Positions 7,159 to 16,211 of a DNA stretch of 21,860 nucleotides are shown here, piece after piece (position 1 is the first letter of the stretch; every line of letters starts with the position of its first letter). A program made the translations under genes and the position numbers. Below the pieces are notes generated by a model, which ran no database searches, was not told the DNA's origin, and saw nothing but the letters and a program-made list of their open reading frames with translations. This DNA is from Cytophagaceae bacterium (GTDB taxonomy: Bacteria; Bacteroidota; Bacteroidia; Cytophagales; Flexibacteraceae). The stretch is from positions 1 to 21,860 of the forward strand of contig CANHWS010000020.1 of assembly GCA_947464365.1 (NCBI GenBank). The letters run 5' to 3'.

Positions 7159-8562
7159 GTGGCAAAGAGCAGTAGCAAAAAATGGTTGTACATCATCGGA
7201 GGCCTTGTGGTTGCGGTGGTCGTTTTTCTGATTGTCGGCAAGCAGCAGGGCTGGGTCGGTAAAGAAGAAACCACCGAGGTGACCATAGCCAAATCTAAAC
7301 TAGCTTCAATCACTGAGCGGGTTAGTGCTAGTGGCAAAATCAAGCCAGAGGTAGAGGTCAAAATCAGCTCAGATGTATCAGGCGAAATCATTGAGCTCAA
7401 TGTAAAGGAGGGCGACTCGGTTCGGCAAGGAATGTTGCTCTGCAAGATCAGACCAGATAATTATCGGTCAATGGTAGATAGGGCACAGGCAGCAGTCCGA
7501 AGTGCACAAGCTAGCCTGATGCAAGCGCGTGCAGGCTTAGCACAAACCGAAGGGCGCTTAGTGAGGCTTAAACTGGAGTATGACCGTAACAAAAAACTAT
7601 GGGAACAAAAAGTTATCTCCGATGCTGATTGGGACTTATCCCGTACCAATTACCAAGTAGGTCAGCAAGAGGCCGAAAGTGCGAAGGCTAATATCGAAGC
7701 AGGGAAATTCAACGTCGAAAGTGCTAGGGCTGGACTTAAGGACGCCCTTGAAAACCTTCGTAAGACCGAAATTTTTGCCCCGGTCAGCGGCACGGTAAGC
7801 AAACTAACTGTTGAAAAGGGTGAGCGTGTTGTTGGTACCTCGCAAATGACTGGTACTGAGATCATGCGGTTAGCCAACCTACACAATATGGAGGCCTTGG
7901 TCGATGTTAATGAAAATGACATTGTCCGCCTCACGATCGGCGACACAGCAGATATCGATGTTGATAGCTACTCAAGCCAAAAGCGCAAGTTCAAAGGCAT
8001 TGTCACTTCAGTGGCAAACACGGCCAAAACAGCCGTTACCTCAGATGTCGTGACCGAGTTTGAAGTCAAGGTCCGGATTCTTCCATCGAGCTATGTTGAC
8101 CTTGTCAAAGATAAAGGCAATGCCTCTCCTTTCCGCCCAGGCATGACCGCCGCAGTTGAGATCATTACAGAGCGTCGCGATGGCATTCTGACAGTCCCAT
8201 TGACATCAGTGACTACGAGGCAAGAAGAAAAGGACAAGCAGGACAAAAAAGCTTCGGAGGGCGAGAATAAAGATGGGCCTAAGGTCACGACCGACACCAA
8301 AAATGGAGAGGCAAAAGAAGACATCAAAGAGGTTGTGTTTGTCTATGAAAAAGGTGTAGCCAAAAAACGCATTGTCAAGACAGGCATTAGCGACTTCGAG
8401 AATATCCAGATCTTGGAAGGCCTGAAAGAAGGCGAGGAAGTGATCTCAGGTCCGTTCTTGGAGGTTAGCAAACGCCTTAAGGATGGCAAAAAGGTCAATA
8501 TCAAGAAGGATAAATCCAAAAAAGGAAACGAGGCAGTTGCTGACGACAAGTCAGATAACTAG
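7159..8562 (+). CDS. HlyD/RND-type periplasmic adaptor (membrane fusion protein)
   Basis: This 467-residue protein would link an inner-membrane exporter to an outer-membrane channel. Residues 9-27 form one transmembrane anchor (WLYIIGGLVVAVVVFLIVG). A lipoyl/barrel-sandwich half follows (about 55-100, SSDVSGEIIELNVKEGDSV). An alpha-helical hairpin rich in Ala, Gln and Glu spans about 100-202. The second lipoyl half is at 204-227 (EIFAPVSGTVSKLTVEKGER). Beta-barrel and membrane-proximal domains complete it to about 450. A Lys/Glu/Asp-rich insert at about 354-390 interrupts the C-terminal part, and the tail is strongly basic then acidic. The start is GTG; no ATG lies near the membrane segment. 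No transporter or TolC gene is adjacent, so the exported substrate and the type of motor (ABC or RND) cannot be told. A terminator follows at 8628. Confidence 0.9.
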   Translation: MAKSSSKKWLYIIGGLVVAVVVFLIVGKQQGWVGKEETTEVTIAKSKLASITERVSASGKIKPEVEVKISSDVSGEIIELNVKEGDSVRQGMLLCKIRPDNYRSMVDRAQAAVRSAQASLMQARAGLAQTEGRLVRLKLEYDRNKKLWEQKVISDADWDLSRTNYQVGQQEAESAKANIEAGKFNVESARAGLKDALENLRKTEIFAPVSGTVSKLTVEKGERVVGTSQMTGTEIMRLANLHNMEALVDVNENDIVRLTIGDTADIDVDSYSSQKRKFKGIVTSVANTAKTAVTSDVVTEFEVKVRILPSSYVDLVKDKGNASPFRPGMTAAVEIITERRDGILTVPLTSVTTRQEEKDKQDKKASEGENKDGPKVTTDTKNGEAKEDIKEVVFVYEKGVAKKRIVKTGISDFENIQILEGLKEGEEVISGPFLEVSKRLKDGKKVNIKKDKSKKGNEAVADDKSDN

Positions 8563-8627
8563 TCTAGCGTGGGGCATCTTTTTCGTTTTGCCCATTTGTC
8601 GGATGTGCATCTTGACCAAAAGCAAAG

Positions 8628-8655
8628 ATACCTGCCTACAAAGCGGGTATTTTTT
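8628..8655 (+). terminator. Rho-independent terminator of the HlyD-type gene
   Basis: ATACCTGC at 8628-8635 pairs with GCGGGTAT at 8643-8650 (8 bp, one G-T wobble) around a 7-nt loop, and is followed by a run of T to 8655. It lies 66 bp past the adaptor stop and separates it from the LolA-like gene. Confidence 0.75.
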
Positions 8656-8771
8656 GCATTATTGCAACCAGATAACGATCCATTACCAAGAGTTGACAGC
8701 TGGTTAACGTCCGATGGCAGGCTTTTTGTCTGATCATCATTATGGGCCCAAGCTATTCACCAACTATTTTC

Positions 8772-9458
8772 ATGCACATTAACGCTTTACGCCAATCCAC
8801 TGTCCTTCCAGTCCTTAGTCTTCTAATCGGCTTGCTAGGTTTGGGTTTTCCTACATTTGCCCAGCTAAATGATCCTGCTGCTGAGGAGCTGCTGTCCAAA
8901 GTCAGCCAAAAGTATCGAGCATACAAATCCTTCCGTGTTAGTTTCAGTCGTACCGTTGAGGAAGCTGGTGGTGATAAGGTCAAGAATCTTGATATGAAGG
9001 GCGAAGTCACGGTAAGTGGCAACAAATTCAACCTGAGAACAGGTGACCAAGTTATCTACTGCAACGGCACCACGCTCTGGACCCATATCACGTCCAGTAA
9101 AGAGGTTAACGTCGCAGACTATGAGCCTTCGTCCGACGAGATTTCGCCTGGTGAAATCTTTATGCTCTACCAGAAAGGTTATCGCTACATCATGATGGGT
9201 GAAGTCAAGAGCGGAAAGGAAACCCTTCAGATTGTTGATCTTCAGCCAGACGACAAAACCAAGGAGTTCTTCAAGATCCGTATCTACCTAGACAAGACAA
9301 CCCTAGCTATTAGACGCTGGATAGTATTTGAACGAGGCAGCAACAACCAACAGATCTTTAGTGTGAGCTCTTTCACGCCCAATGTACCACTTGAGCCAGC
9401 CCTTTTTGCCTTTGACAAAGCAAAGCATCCGGGAGTCAAGGTGATTGACTTGAGGTAA
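8772..9458 (+). CDS. LolA-like outer-membrane lipoprotein carrier protein
   Basis: This 228-residue exported protein is predicted to bind lipoprotein acyl chains or a related lipid in the periplasm. The N-terminus (about 8772-8860) is a signal peptide: Arg in the n-region, the core VLPVLSLLIGLLGLGF, and a likely cut after PTFA before QLNDPAAEELL. The mature part follows the LolA pattern: an N-terminal helix (EELLSKVSQKYRAYKSFRVS), then beta strands such as MKGEVTVSGNKFNLRTGDQVIYCNGTTLW. The open frame begins at an ATG at 8742, but the ATG at 8772 gives a more regular signal peptide. It precedes pyrF by 47 bp with no terminator, so the two may be cotranscribed. Bacteroidota LolA-like proteins differ from E. 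coli LolA, and a cognate LolB is not visible. Confidence 0.85.
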   Translation: MHINALRQSTVLPVLSLLIGLLGLGFPTFAQLNDPAAEELLSKVSQKYRAYKSFRVSFSRTVEEAGGDKVKNLDMKGEVTVSGNKFNLRTGDQVIYCNGTTLWTHITSSKEVNVADYEPSSDEISPGEIFMLYQKGYRYIMMGEVKSGKETLQIVDLQPDDKTKEFFKIRIYLDKTTLAIRRWIVFERGSNNQQIFSVSSFTPNVPLEPALFAFDKAKHPGVKVIDLR

Positions 9459-9505
9459 TCCAGAAGCTCAGCTTTCTCAATTTCTATAGCCCTACCAAGC
9501 CCGAA

Positions 9506-10336
9506 ATGACCCGTCAGCAGCTCATAGATACAATCAGGTCAAAGCAGACTTTCCTTTGTGTTGGGCTTGATACCGACCCTACCAAAGTACCAAAGCATTT
9601 GTTGGAGGCCTATCCAAACGATATTGGAGCTGCCATATTAGCCTTCAATGCGGCCATTATTGACGCTACTAGCACCTATGCAGTAGCTTACAAAATCAAT
9701 ACGGCATTTTACGAGGCCATGGGCACTAGTGGCTGGACTCTTCTGCACGAAACAATCAACCAAATTCCGGGCGACTGCCTTTCGATCTTGGATGCCAAAC
9801 GCGGTGACATCGGCAACACCAGTGACCAGTATGCCAAAGCTTTCTTCATTGCTTTGGGTGCAGATGCTGTAACGGTGGCACCTTATATGGGGGCTGATTC
9901 GGTGCAGCCGTTCTTGGACCATAATGGTAAATGGACCATTGCCTTGGCCCTTACATCCAACCCAGGAAGTCAAGACTTTCAGCAGCTATTGTTGGAAAAT
10001 GGCCAGCGGATGTTCGAGGTCGTGATCGAACGGCTTTGCTCGTGGGGTAACCCCGACCAGCTCATGTTAGTAGCTGGGGCAACCCGTGGAGCTGACCTTG
10101 CAACGGTACGGGCCTTAGCGCCCGACTACTTTTTGCTGGTGCCAGGTGTAGGCGCACAGGGTGGTAGCCTAGACGATGTTTGCGAGGCCGCCATGACAAA
10201 AGATTGCTGTCTGCTAATCAATAGCTCACGCCAGATCATCTACGCATCGGCGGGGCCAGACTTTGCGTCAGCCGCAAAAACTGAAGCACAACGCCTCCAG
10301 CAAGAGATGGCGCAATGGCTAACGAAAAAAAGCTAA
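9506..10336 (+). CDS. pyrF: Orotidine 5'-phosphate decarboxylase (type 2)
   Basis: PyrF catalyses the last step of UMP synthesis, OMP to UMP plus CO2. The signature LDAKRGDIGNTSDQYAKAFF lies at residues 95-114, with the catalytic Asp-Lys-Asp set D96, K98 and D101. FLCVGLDTDPTKVP (16-29) is the first substrate-binding strand, and VPGVGAQGG is the phosphate-binding loop near the C-terminus. At 276 residues it is of the longer type 2 group found in Bacteroidota, mycobacteria and others, not the about 235-residue E. coli type. The start ATG at 9506 places the first barrel strand normally. It follows the LolA-like gene by 47 bp and converges with aroF, with 29 bp between stops and no clear terminator hairpin. 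Confidence 0.95.
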   Translation: MTRQQLIDTIRSKQTFLCVGLDTDPTKVPKHLLEAYPNDIGAAILAFNAAIIDATSTYAVAYKINTAFYEAMGTSGWTLLHETINQIPGDCLSILDAKRGDIGNTSDQYAKAFFIALGADAVTVAPYMGADSVQPFLDHNGKWTIALALTSNPGSQDFQQLLLENGQRMFEVVIERLCSWGNPDQLMLVAGATRGADLATVRALAPDYFLLVPGVGAQGGSLDDVCEAAMTKDCCLLINSSRQIIYASAGPDFASAAKTEAQRLQQEMAQWLTKKS

Positions 10337-10365
10337 CCGCCAGATACTAGAACCTCGTTATCCCA

Positions 10366-11388
10366 CTATTGCCAAGAGCTTAGCAGCTCATGGGTTTGGC
10401 GCATTTTGCCAAAACAGATTTCAGCCTCGGCAAAGCTCAGCGTTTGGGCACCGTCGCTAGCGGCCTTCTCGGGTTCGGGGTGTACTTCGAGGATAACACC
10501 ATCAGCGCCCGCCATTATTCCTGCTAAAGCCATTGGCGTCACAAACTGGCGGATGCCAATTCCATGAGATGGGTCGATGATGACGGGTAGATGAGATTTG
10601 TCCTTCAGGATTGGTACTGCATTGAGGTCCAGTGTGTTGCGGGATGCGGTTTCGTAGGTTCGAATGCCACGCTCGCACAAGACGATCCGCTCATTGCCAC
10701 CAGAAAAAATATACTCTGCCGATTGAAGTAGCTCGTCAATCGTACCACTTATGCCGCGTTTGAGCAAAACAGGTGTCGTAACTTGCCCCAAAGCATCTAG
10801 CAGGTTGAAGTTTTGTGTGTTGCGTGCACCTACTTGGAAAACATCAACGTATGCTAGCATTGGGTCAATCTGCGAAACCTGCATCACCTCTGTCACGATT
10901 TTGATGCCCCGAGGGCGGCAAACGCTTGCCATCATGGCCAAGCCATCAATACCCAAACCACGGAAGGCGTAAGGTGAACTGCGTGGTTTGAAAACACCAC
11001 CGCGCATAAATTTCACCCCTTGGCTAACCAAAAAATCAGCAAGCTGGATCAGTTGCTCCTCGCTTTCGACCGAGCAGGGGCCTGCAATTATTGACATGCC
11101 ACCACCACCAATAGGAGTAACATCGCCTGCCAGACCTGCCGGAATGCTACTAGAATTTAGTTTCCATTTGCGGCTAACTAGTTTGTATGTGTCGCTTACA
11201 ATATGGACATCATCCACACCTTTGAGGTCAGCTAATGATCGAATGTCCAGATTGGGCATCCCTGCAATCACGAAGTATCTACTAGATTGACTGGTGACAT
11301 CGACCAATTTGAGGCCAAGAGAATGGAGCTTTTTTTCGATGGCCTGGATCTCGTCAAAGCCGGCATCTTGCCGAAGGGTAATAATCAT
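10366..11388 (-). CDS. aroF: 3-deoxy-7-phosphoheptulonate (DAHP) synthase, type I-beta with regulatory domain
   Basis: This enzyme condenses phosphoenolpyruvate and erythrose 4-phosphate to DAHP, the first shikimate step. Residues 1-70 form a ferredoxin-like N-terminal domain (MIITLRQDAGFDEIQAIEKK) as in Thermotoga-type DAHP synthase, where it mediates feedback inhibition. The catalytic barrel has AGPCSVES at 102-109 (metal-ligand C105), KPRSSPYAFRGLG at 135-147, and DPSHGIG (H275). The length of 340 is normal for this type; no chorismate mutase domain is fused. It is the last gene of the trp operon, 88 bp after trpA, with no strong terminator or consensus promoter between. Joint control with trp is therefore likely. 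The symbol is conventional; aroG is also used for this type. Confidence 0.93.
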   Translation of the reverse strand: MIITLRQDAGFDEIQAIEKKLHSLGLKLVDVTSQSSRYFVIAGMPNLDIRSLADLKGVDDVHIVSDTYKLVSRKWKLNSSSIPAGLAGDVTPIGGGGMSIIAGPCSVESEEQLIQLADFLVSQGVKFMRGGVFKPRSSPYAFRGLGIDGLAMMASVCRPRGIKIVTEVMQVSQIDPMLAYVDVFQVGARNTQNFNLLDALGQVTTPVLLKRGISGTIDELLQSAEYIFSGGNERIVLCERGIRTYETASRNTLDLNAVPILKDKSHLPVIIDPSHGIGIRQFVTPMALAGIMAGADGVILEVHPEPEKAASDGAQTLSFAEAEICFGKMRQTHELLSSWQ

Positions 11389-11476
11389 GGTCGTATTTTT
11401 CGAAAATCTAAAGTGGGGGTGCTGAGTAGTTTGGCCTGAACCAGGTTCTCGACTTTAACATCGAAAGGGGTGCTGG

Positions 11477-12280
11477 TCAGTTGGGGATAGCTTGCTCCTT
11501 AAGTGATTGCACAAAGGACCCGATATGATCCTGATAGTGCTGAGGGTGGCTATTTAATAGGTTAATAAATGCCGTACCCACAATCGCCCCAGCGGCATAT
11601 TTAGTGGCTTGTTGGAAAAAGGTGGCGTCAGAGATGCCGAAACCAATAACATGCGGTGACCGGAGCTTAAAGCCATTAAGCCTTTCGAAATAAGCGGTTT
11701 GGGTATCTGTAATCGGGCCACTACCACCTGTGATGCTGGCACTTGAGACGGCATAAATAAAGCCTCTACTTAGGCTGTCGATGTACCTAATGCGCTCGTC
11801 AGACGTCTGAGGACAGATAAGGAAGATATTGGCTAGGCCTGCCTCCTCAAACAAGTTGGCAAAGTGCCTTTCGTAAACCTGTGGTGGTAGGTCGGGGATG
11901 ATAAGGCCGTCAATACCAACTGCTTGGCACTGTCGCACGAATCGCTCTAGCCCATATTGGAAGACTGGATTATAGTAGCCCATCAACAATACTGGGATGT
12001 TAATTTTGGGCCTAAGGTCAGCCAGCTGTGCAAATAGCAGTTCCATGGTCATCCCGTTCCGGAGGGCTACCTCACTGCTGTGCTGTATCACTGGGCCATC
12101 GGCTATTGGGTCCGAATACGGCATACCGATCTCTAGCATATCAACCCCAGCAGCAGCTAATGCCTCCGCAATTGGTAGGGTATCACCTAGTGCAGGAAAC
12201 CCAGCCGTGAAAAACACCGACAATAGTGGGTTCTGGCCACGCTGATTGATTCGGATGTTGATTCTGTTAGTTGCGGTCAT
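11477..12280 (-). CDS. trpA: Tryptophan synthase alpha subunit
   Basis: TrpA cleaves indole-3-glycerol phosphate to indole and glyceraldehyde 3-phosphate, and passes indole to TrpB through a tunnel. Numbered from the ATG at 12280, the catalytic acids are E50 and D61 in MLEIGMPYSDPIADGPVIQ. They correspond to Glu49 and Asp60 of the Salmonella enzyme. The phosphate-binding region includes GGSGPIT and GFGISD. This start gives 267 residues, the usual size. The frame is open to an ATG at 12361 inside trpB, but that version adds 27 residues with no family match and overlaps trpB by 29 bp. The chosen start leaves 52 bp after trpB. The protein contains no tryptophan. Confidence 0.95.
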   Translation of the reverse strand: MTATNRINIRINQRGQNPLLSVFFTAGFPALGDTLPIAEALAAAGVDMLEIGMPYSDPIADGPVIQHSSEVALRNGMTMELLFAQLADLRPKINIPVLLMGYYNPVFQYGLERFVRQCQAVGIDGLIIPDLPPQVYERHFANLFEEAGLANIFLICPQTSDERIRYIDSLSRGFIYAVSSASITGGSGPITDTQTAYFERLNGFKLRSPHVIGFGISDATFFQQATKYAAGAIVGTAFINLLNSHPQHYQDHIGSFVQSLKEQAIPN

Positions 12281-12332
12281 GTTGGTTTTCGAGTTCAAGG
12301 GCCTACGAGTTGTCAGATGATGAACCAATGTC

Positions 12333-13547
12333 CTAGTTTGCACTTTGAGTGTATTGATCAAGGTACTTGGTGTAGGTCATTAAGTCCTTATCCCCTCGGC
12401 CTGACAGGCAGACGATAATGGTACTACCATGAGGTAAGTCAAGTGTTGGCAAAAGAGCCAAAGCATGGGCAGTTTCAAGTGCAGGGATGATCCCTTCTAG
12501 GCGGCTAAGTTCAAATCCGGCATCTAGGGCTTGCTGATCCGTAACGGGGATATACACAACCCTTTCTATTTCATGGAGGTAGGCATGCATAGGGCCTATC
12601 CCTGGGTAGTCCAACCCAGCCGAGATACTATAAGGTTCAATCACTTGGCCATCTGCCGTCTGGATAATTTTGGACATTGCGCCATGTAAGACACCATTTG
12701 TGCCTAGATTAAGGGTGGCCGCTGTATGACCTGTCTCAACCCCAAGACCAGCAGCTTCCGCTCCAAAGAGCATAACACGCTCATCAGATAGGTAGTGATA
12801 GAAGGCGCCAGCAGCATTGCTGCCACCACCTACGCATGCCAAGACTGCGTCAGGGTGTTCTAGTCCAAATTGCGCTATTAACTGGCGTTGACATTCGGAA
12901 GAGATGATTGATTGAAACCGAGCTACCATATCTGGGTAGGGGTGTGGACCTACTGCCGAGCCGATTATGTAGTGTGTATCAGCAGGGTGATTGATCCAGT
13001 GGCGCATTGCCTCATTGGTGGCATCCTTGAGGGTTTTGCTGCCACTTGTCGCTGGTACAACCTTGGCGCCCATCATTCGCATACGGTCAACATTGGGCTG
13101 CTGGCGTGCCATATCCACCTCACCCATATAGACGATACAGTCCATACCCATAAGGGCGCAGACGGTGGCAGTTGCTACTCCGTGTTGCCCAGCGCCCGTT
13201 TCGGCTACGATCTTGCGCTTGCCAAGTCGTTTGGCTAGCAAGATTTGTCCTACTGTATTGTTGACCTTATGGGCTCCAGTATGGCATAAATCTTCGCGTT
13301 TGAGCAAAACTTGGTAGCCGTGCCTGGCTGAGAGCCGTTTAGCTTCAAAAAGGGGGGTAGGCCGGCCTACAAAGTCCCGTAGCAATATCTCCAGTTCGGC
13401 CTCAAAGCTAGGTTCGGCCATGATGCTTAGATAGCATGCTTGCAGCTCAACGATGTTGGCATAGAGCATCTCTGGCACAAAGGCACCTCCGAAAGTACCA
13501 TAATAACCTTCAGCATCAATCAAAGTGGATTCTGATAACGTGCTCAT
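12333..13547 (-). CDS. trpB: Tryptophan synthase beta subunit
   Basis: TrpB is the PLP-dependent subunit that joins indole and serine to make tryptophan. The PLP lysine is K94 in LCHTGAHKVNNTVGQ, the catalytic glutamate is E116 in VAETGAGQHG, and the PLP phosphate loop GGGSNAAG is at residues 240-247. At 404 residues it is a normal TrpB1. The start codon overlaps the trpF stop in an ATGA arrangement, which implies translational coupling. trpA follows 52 bp downstream with the preferred start, so the two subunits are made from one message. I see nothing unusual in conserved residues. Confidence 0.97.
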   Translation of the reverse strand: MSTLSESTLIDAEGYYGTFGGAFVPEMLYANIVELQACYLSIMAEPSFEAELEILLRDFVGRPTPLFEAKRLSARHGYQVLLKREDLCHTGAHKVNNTVGQILLAKRLGKRKIVAETGAGQHGVATATVCALMGMDCIVYMGEVDMARQQPNVDRMRMMGAKVVPATSGSKTLKDATNEAMRHWINHPADTHYIIGSAVGPHPYPDMVARFQSIISSECQRQLIAQFGLEHPDAVLACVGGGSNAAGAFYHYLSDERVMLFGAEAAGLGVETGHTAATLNLGTNGVLHGAMSKIIQTADGQVIEPYSISAGLDYPGIGPMHAYLHEIERVVYIPVTDQQALDAGFELSRLEGIIPALETAHALALLPTLDLPHGSTIIVCLSGRGDKDLMTYTKYLDQYTQSAN

Positions 13548-14239
13548 ATATTGTTAGTTGACTCTATTAGTTTAGATCCAATGTCGGGCCGAACTTCCTT
13601 GATGAAATCTGCAATCAGTTTTGGATCTTTTTTGCCCGGTATGATCTCGAACTTGGAATTGACATCATATCCTATACACGCTGGATGGTAAAAGTCCTTT
13701 AGCGATTCAAGCGTCCGAAGCCCTATGCCCCCACTGAGCCAAAAGGGCGTTCTGCCCTCATACTCCTTTAATTTTTGCCAGTCATATTGCTTGCCATTGC
13801 CGCCATAGTTGTGGCCCGGTGCATCAAACACAAAGGCCGACACAAATTCCTGATAGGGCTTAAGAAGCTCAAAGTCAAAGTCATTCGTGATCCTGAAAGC
13901 TTTCCAGACATCCATGCCGAAGGTTTGGGACAAGATTTTGGCTTGCTCGGGTGGCTCGTCCCCATGGAGTTGAATATGTCCAAGGTTCCAGAGCAAAGCC
14001 ATGCTTTTGATAACAGTGGTTTTGGCATTCACAAACACACCTACACGTTTAGCATTGGTCTTGATGTTGAAAGCCAAAGGCGAAGTGGCCTGCGCATTGC
14101 GGGGGCTCTTGTTGAAGAAGATAAACCCCATGTAGTCGATACCTAGTTGGTCGATTTCCAGGATGTTCCGGACCTCACGAGTACCGCAAACCTTAATGAG
14201 GGGGCGAGCAGGATTAGCTAAGTGAAAGGGAGAAAACAT
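13544..14239 (-). CDS. trpF: Phosphoribosylanthranilate isomerase
   Basis: TrpF catalyses the Amadori rearrangement of N-(5'-phosphoribosyl)anthranilate to CdRP. Numbered from the ATG at 14239, the catalytic base is C18 in LIKVCGTREV and the catalytic acid is D139 in FVFDAPGHNYGGNGK. LSGGI near the C-terminus is the phosphate-binding loop. This start gives 231 residues. An ATG at 14296 would add 19 residues (MLNYSTTSLSYYQPAQSSL) not seen in the family, although it would shorten the gap to trpC from 81 to 24 bp. The C-terminus extends past the last barrel helix (IGSKLIESTNNI). The stop overlaps the trpB start. It is distinct from the degenerate TrpF-like gene at 5195. Confidence 0.93.
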   Translation of the reverse strand: MFSPFHLANPARPLIKVCGTREVRNILEIDQLGIDYMGFIFFNKSPRNAQATSPLAFNIKTNAKRVGVFVNAKTTVIKSMALLWNLGHIQLHGDEPPEQAKILSQTFGMDVWKAFRITNDFDFELLKPYQEFVSAFVFDAPGHNYGGNGKQYDWQKLKEYEGRTPFWLSGGIGLRTLESLKDFYHPACIGYDVNSKFEIIPGKKDPKLIADFIKEVRPDIGSKLIESTNNI

Positions 14240-14320
14240 GAGCGAGCTTTGTGCTGGTTGGTAATAGGATAATGATGTTGTACTATAATTGAGCATACAA
14301 CTTGGTGTATAGTCTAAACA

Positions 14321-15145
14321 CTAGGTGGCGATGAGAGGCTTAAGTTGTTTGATGAACTTGGAACAGGCCTCGGCAGGGTCAGCTGTGGTCAGGAATCGCT
14401 CTCCGATCAAAAAACCTCGATAGCCAGTTTGATAAAGCAATGCCACTGTTTCTGGATCTTTTAAGCCGCTTTCACTGACCTTAACAACCTCAGTTGGCAA
14501 GGCTTTGTAAAGGTTATGGCTTGTCTGGACATCTAACCCAAAGCTAACCAAGTCACGGTTGTTGACCCCAACAAGTCCGATTTCTGGTGTCCAGTGGTCA
14601 AGCTCCTCCTTTCTGTGGACCTCAAGCAGAACGTCCAGCCCTAGGGATTTTGCTAAGCCTGCGAACGACTTGACCTCCTGCTTGGTCAAAATAGCAGCAA
14701 TCAGCAAGATGGTATCAGCACCAATGGAGCGCGCCTCCAGGATCTGGTACTCGTCAATAATAAACTCCTTACGCAAAATAGGACAAAGATTGAACCGTCG
14801 GGCAGTGATTAGGTCTTGATTACCGCCGCCAAAAAACGGCTTATCTGTCAGGACAGACAAGGCAGAAGCACCTGCCTGCATATAGCCAATCGATACTTTT
14901 TCTACCGATAGATAAGGAATGATTGGGCCAAGGCTAGGAGACTCGCGTTTAATTTCGGCAATGATACCACACTTGTCAGGGCGTAAAAGGTAGTGCTGCA
15001 TCGAGACCGTTGGGGCCGTAAAATGCAGACTTTTCTCGAGGAGTGCCGTGGGATATAGCGCCTTTGCTTCGTCAACCAATTGCCGCTTTCGGGTCGTGAT
15101 TTTGGCCAGAATATTAGTCTGGATGTTTGTTGATGGGCTGGTCAT
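14321..15145 (-). CDS. trpC: Indole-3-glycerol phosphate synthase
   Basis: TrpC closes the indole ring, turning CdRP into indole-3-glycerol phosphate with loss of CO2 and water. The key barrel residues are visible: K66 in AEIKRESPS, K126 in ILRKEFIIDEYQ, E175 in VLLEVH, N195 in GVNNRDL, and SESG at 224-227. LTDKPFFGGG at 99-108 is the substrate loop. The length of 274 is normal for a monofunctional enzyme; there is no fusion to TrpF as in E. coli. It lies 57 bp after trpD. The ATG at 15145 is the first plausible start and puts helix alpha0 (ILAKITTRKRQLVDEAK) close to the N-terminus, as expected. Confidence 0.96.
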   Translation of the reverse strand: MTSPSTNIQTNILAKITTRKRQLVDEAKALYPTALLEKSLHFTAPTVSMQHYLLRPDKCGIIAEIKRESPSLGPIIPYLSVEKVSIGYMQAGASALSVLTDKPFFGGGNQDLITARRFNLCPILRKEFIIDEYQILEARSIGADTILLIAAILTKQEVKSFAGLAKSLGLDVLLEVHRKEELDHWTPEIGLVGVNNRDLVSFGLDVQTSHNLYKALPTEVVKVSESGLKDPETVALLYQTGYRGFLIGERFLTTADPAEACSKFIKQLKPLIAT

Positions 15146-15202
15146 TCTAGGTTCAGGTTAGGTTTAGCATTTTTGTTCGTCGGTAAATCAAGCATGACTG
15201 GA

Positions 15203-16198
15203 CTAGGCCGTCATCAGAAGCTGTTGGAGACATTGGTAGGCACGGCCACTTTCGATGGAAATTGTGGCCAGATCGACCGCATCGAGCAAGGTTTCGGCCT
15301 TTCGAGATGTCAGAAGGGCCACTGCAGCGTTCGCAACCACCACTTTTTTGTCAGATGCAGGGGCCTCATTTTTTAGGATCTGAATCAGCCGTTTGGCGTT
15401 GTCTTTTGGGGTGCTTTCCGCAGCCAAAATGCTGGCATTTAGGGTCTCAAATGCAAAATCCGCGGGCGAGATCAAGGTTTCCTTTCCCCTCGATAAATAT
15501 TTGGCAGGCCCTGTGAGCGAGATTTCGTCATAGCCGTCAAGCCCGTGTATAACACCAAAGTTCACGTCAGTTTTTTGCAGGAGGTAAGTGTAGAGCCGAG
15601 CCAGGTCCAGATTGAAAACACCAGATAGCTGATGTTTGGGCAAAACCGGATTGACCAATGGCCCCAACATATTAAAGAATGTTTTGGTCCCGAGCTCCTG
15701 CCGTACAGGGCCTGCATAACTCATTGCGGGGTGGAACAAAGGCGCATGCAAAAACGTGATATTGGCATTGTCAGCCTGCCGCTTGATGGTGTCAGCTTTG
15801 TTACTGAACCGGTAGCCTAATGCCTCCATTACCGTACTACTGCCGCAAGTGCTACTGACACCATAATTACCGTGTTTGGCTACTAATTGGCCAGCGCCAG
15901 CCACCACAAAGGCAGCAGTGGTGCTAATGTTGAACGTATCCTTGCCATCACCTCCAGTACCACAAACATCCATGGACTCTTGGTCCAGCTCAACCTTATG
16001 GCAGAGGTCCAACATAGCGGTACGGAAACCAGCCAGCTCGTTGGGTGTAATGGCTCGCATCAGATAGACGGTCATGAAGGCTGCCATCTGTGCTGCGTTG
16101 GCCTGGCCTGTGCCCAATAGCACCAGCATATCATGGGCTTCATGCTGTTCTAATGTCAGGCGTTGGAAAAGTTTTTCGAGGTATTGCTTGAACGTCAT
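15203..16198 (-). CDS. trpD: Anthranilate phosphoribosyltransferase
   Basis: TrpD transfers phosphoribose from PRPP to anthranilate. The PRPP-binding glycine loop CGTGGDGKDTFNIST is at residues 79-93. KHGNYGVSSTCGS at 108-120 is the second signature; the usual Arg after KHGN is Tyr here, which I recall as common in Bacteroidota. The metal-binding acidic pair is in the YDE segment (HGLDGYDEIS). The length of 331 is typical. The start ATG at 16198 lies 13 bp after the trpG stop, so the genes are tightly linked. The glutaminase is a separate gene, unlike the fused TrpGD of some enterobacteria. The protein contains no tryptophan residue. Confidence 0.96.
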   Translation of the reverse strand: MTFKQYLEKLFQRLTLEQHEAHDMLVLLGTGQANAAQMAAFMTVYLMRAITPNELAGFRTAMLDLCHKVELDQESMDVCGTGGDGKDTFNISTTAAFVVAGAGQLVAKHGNYGVSSTCGSSTVMEALGYRFSNKADTIKRQADNANITFLHAPLFHPAMSYAGPVRQELGTKTFFNMLGPLVNPVLPKHQLSGVFNLDLARLYTYLLQKTDVNFGVIHGLDGYDEISLTGPAKYLSRGKETLISPADFAFETLNASILAAESTPKDNAKRLIQILKNEAPASDKKVVVANAAVALLTSRKAETLLDAVDLATISIESGRAYQCLQQLLMTA

Positions 16199-16211
16199 CG
16201 GTGCTAGTCGG

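Noticed and set aside
11414..11476. Repeated GGGGTGCTG in the trpA-aroF gap as a regulatory repeat
   Set aside because: Only two short imperfect copies exist, with no hairpin or promoter context; chance is sufficient.
11477..12361. Longer trpA start inside trpB
   Set aside because: It adds 27 non-conserved residues. The ATG at 12280 gives the normal TrpA length and active-site numbering.
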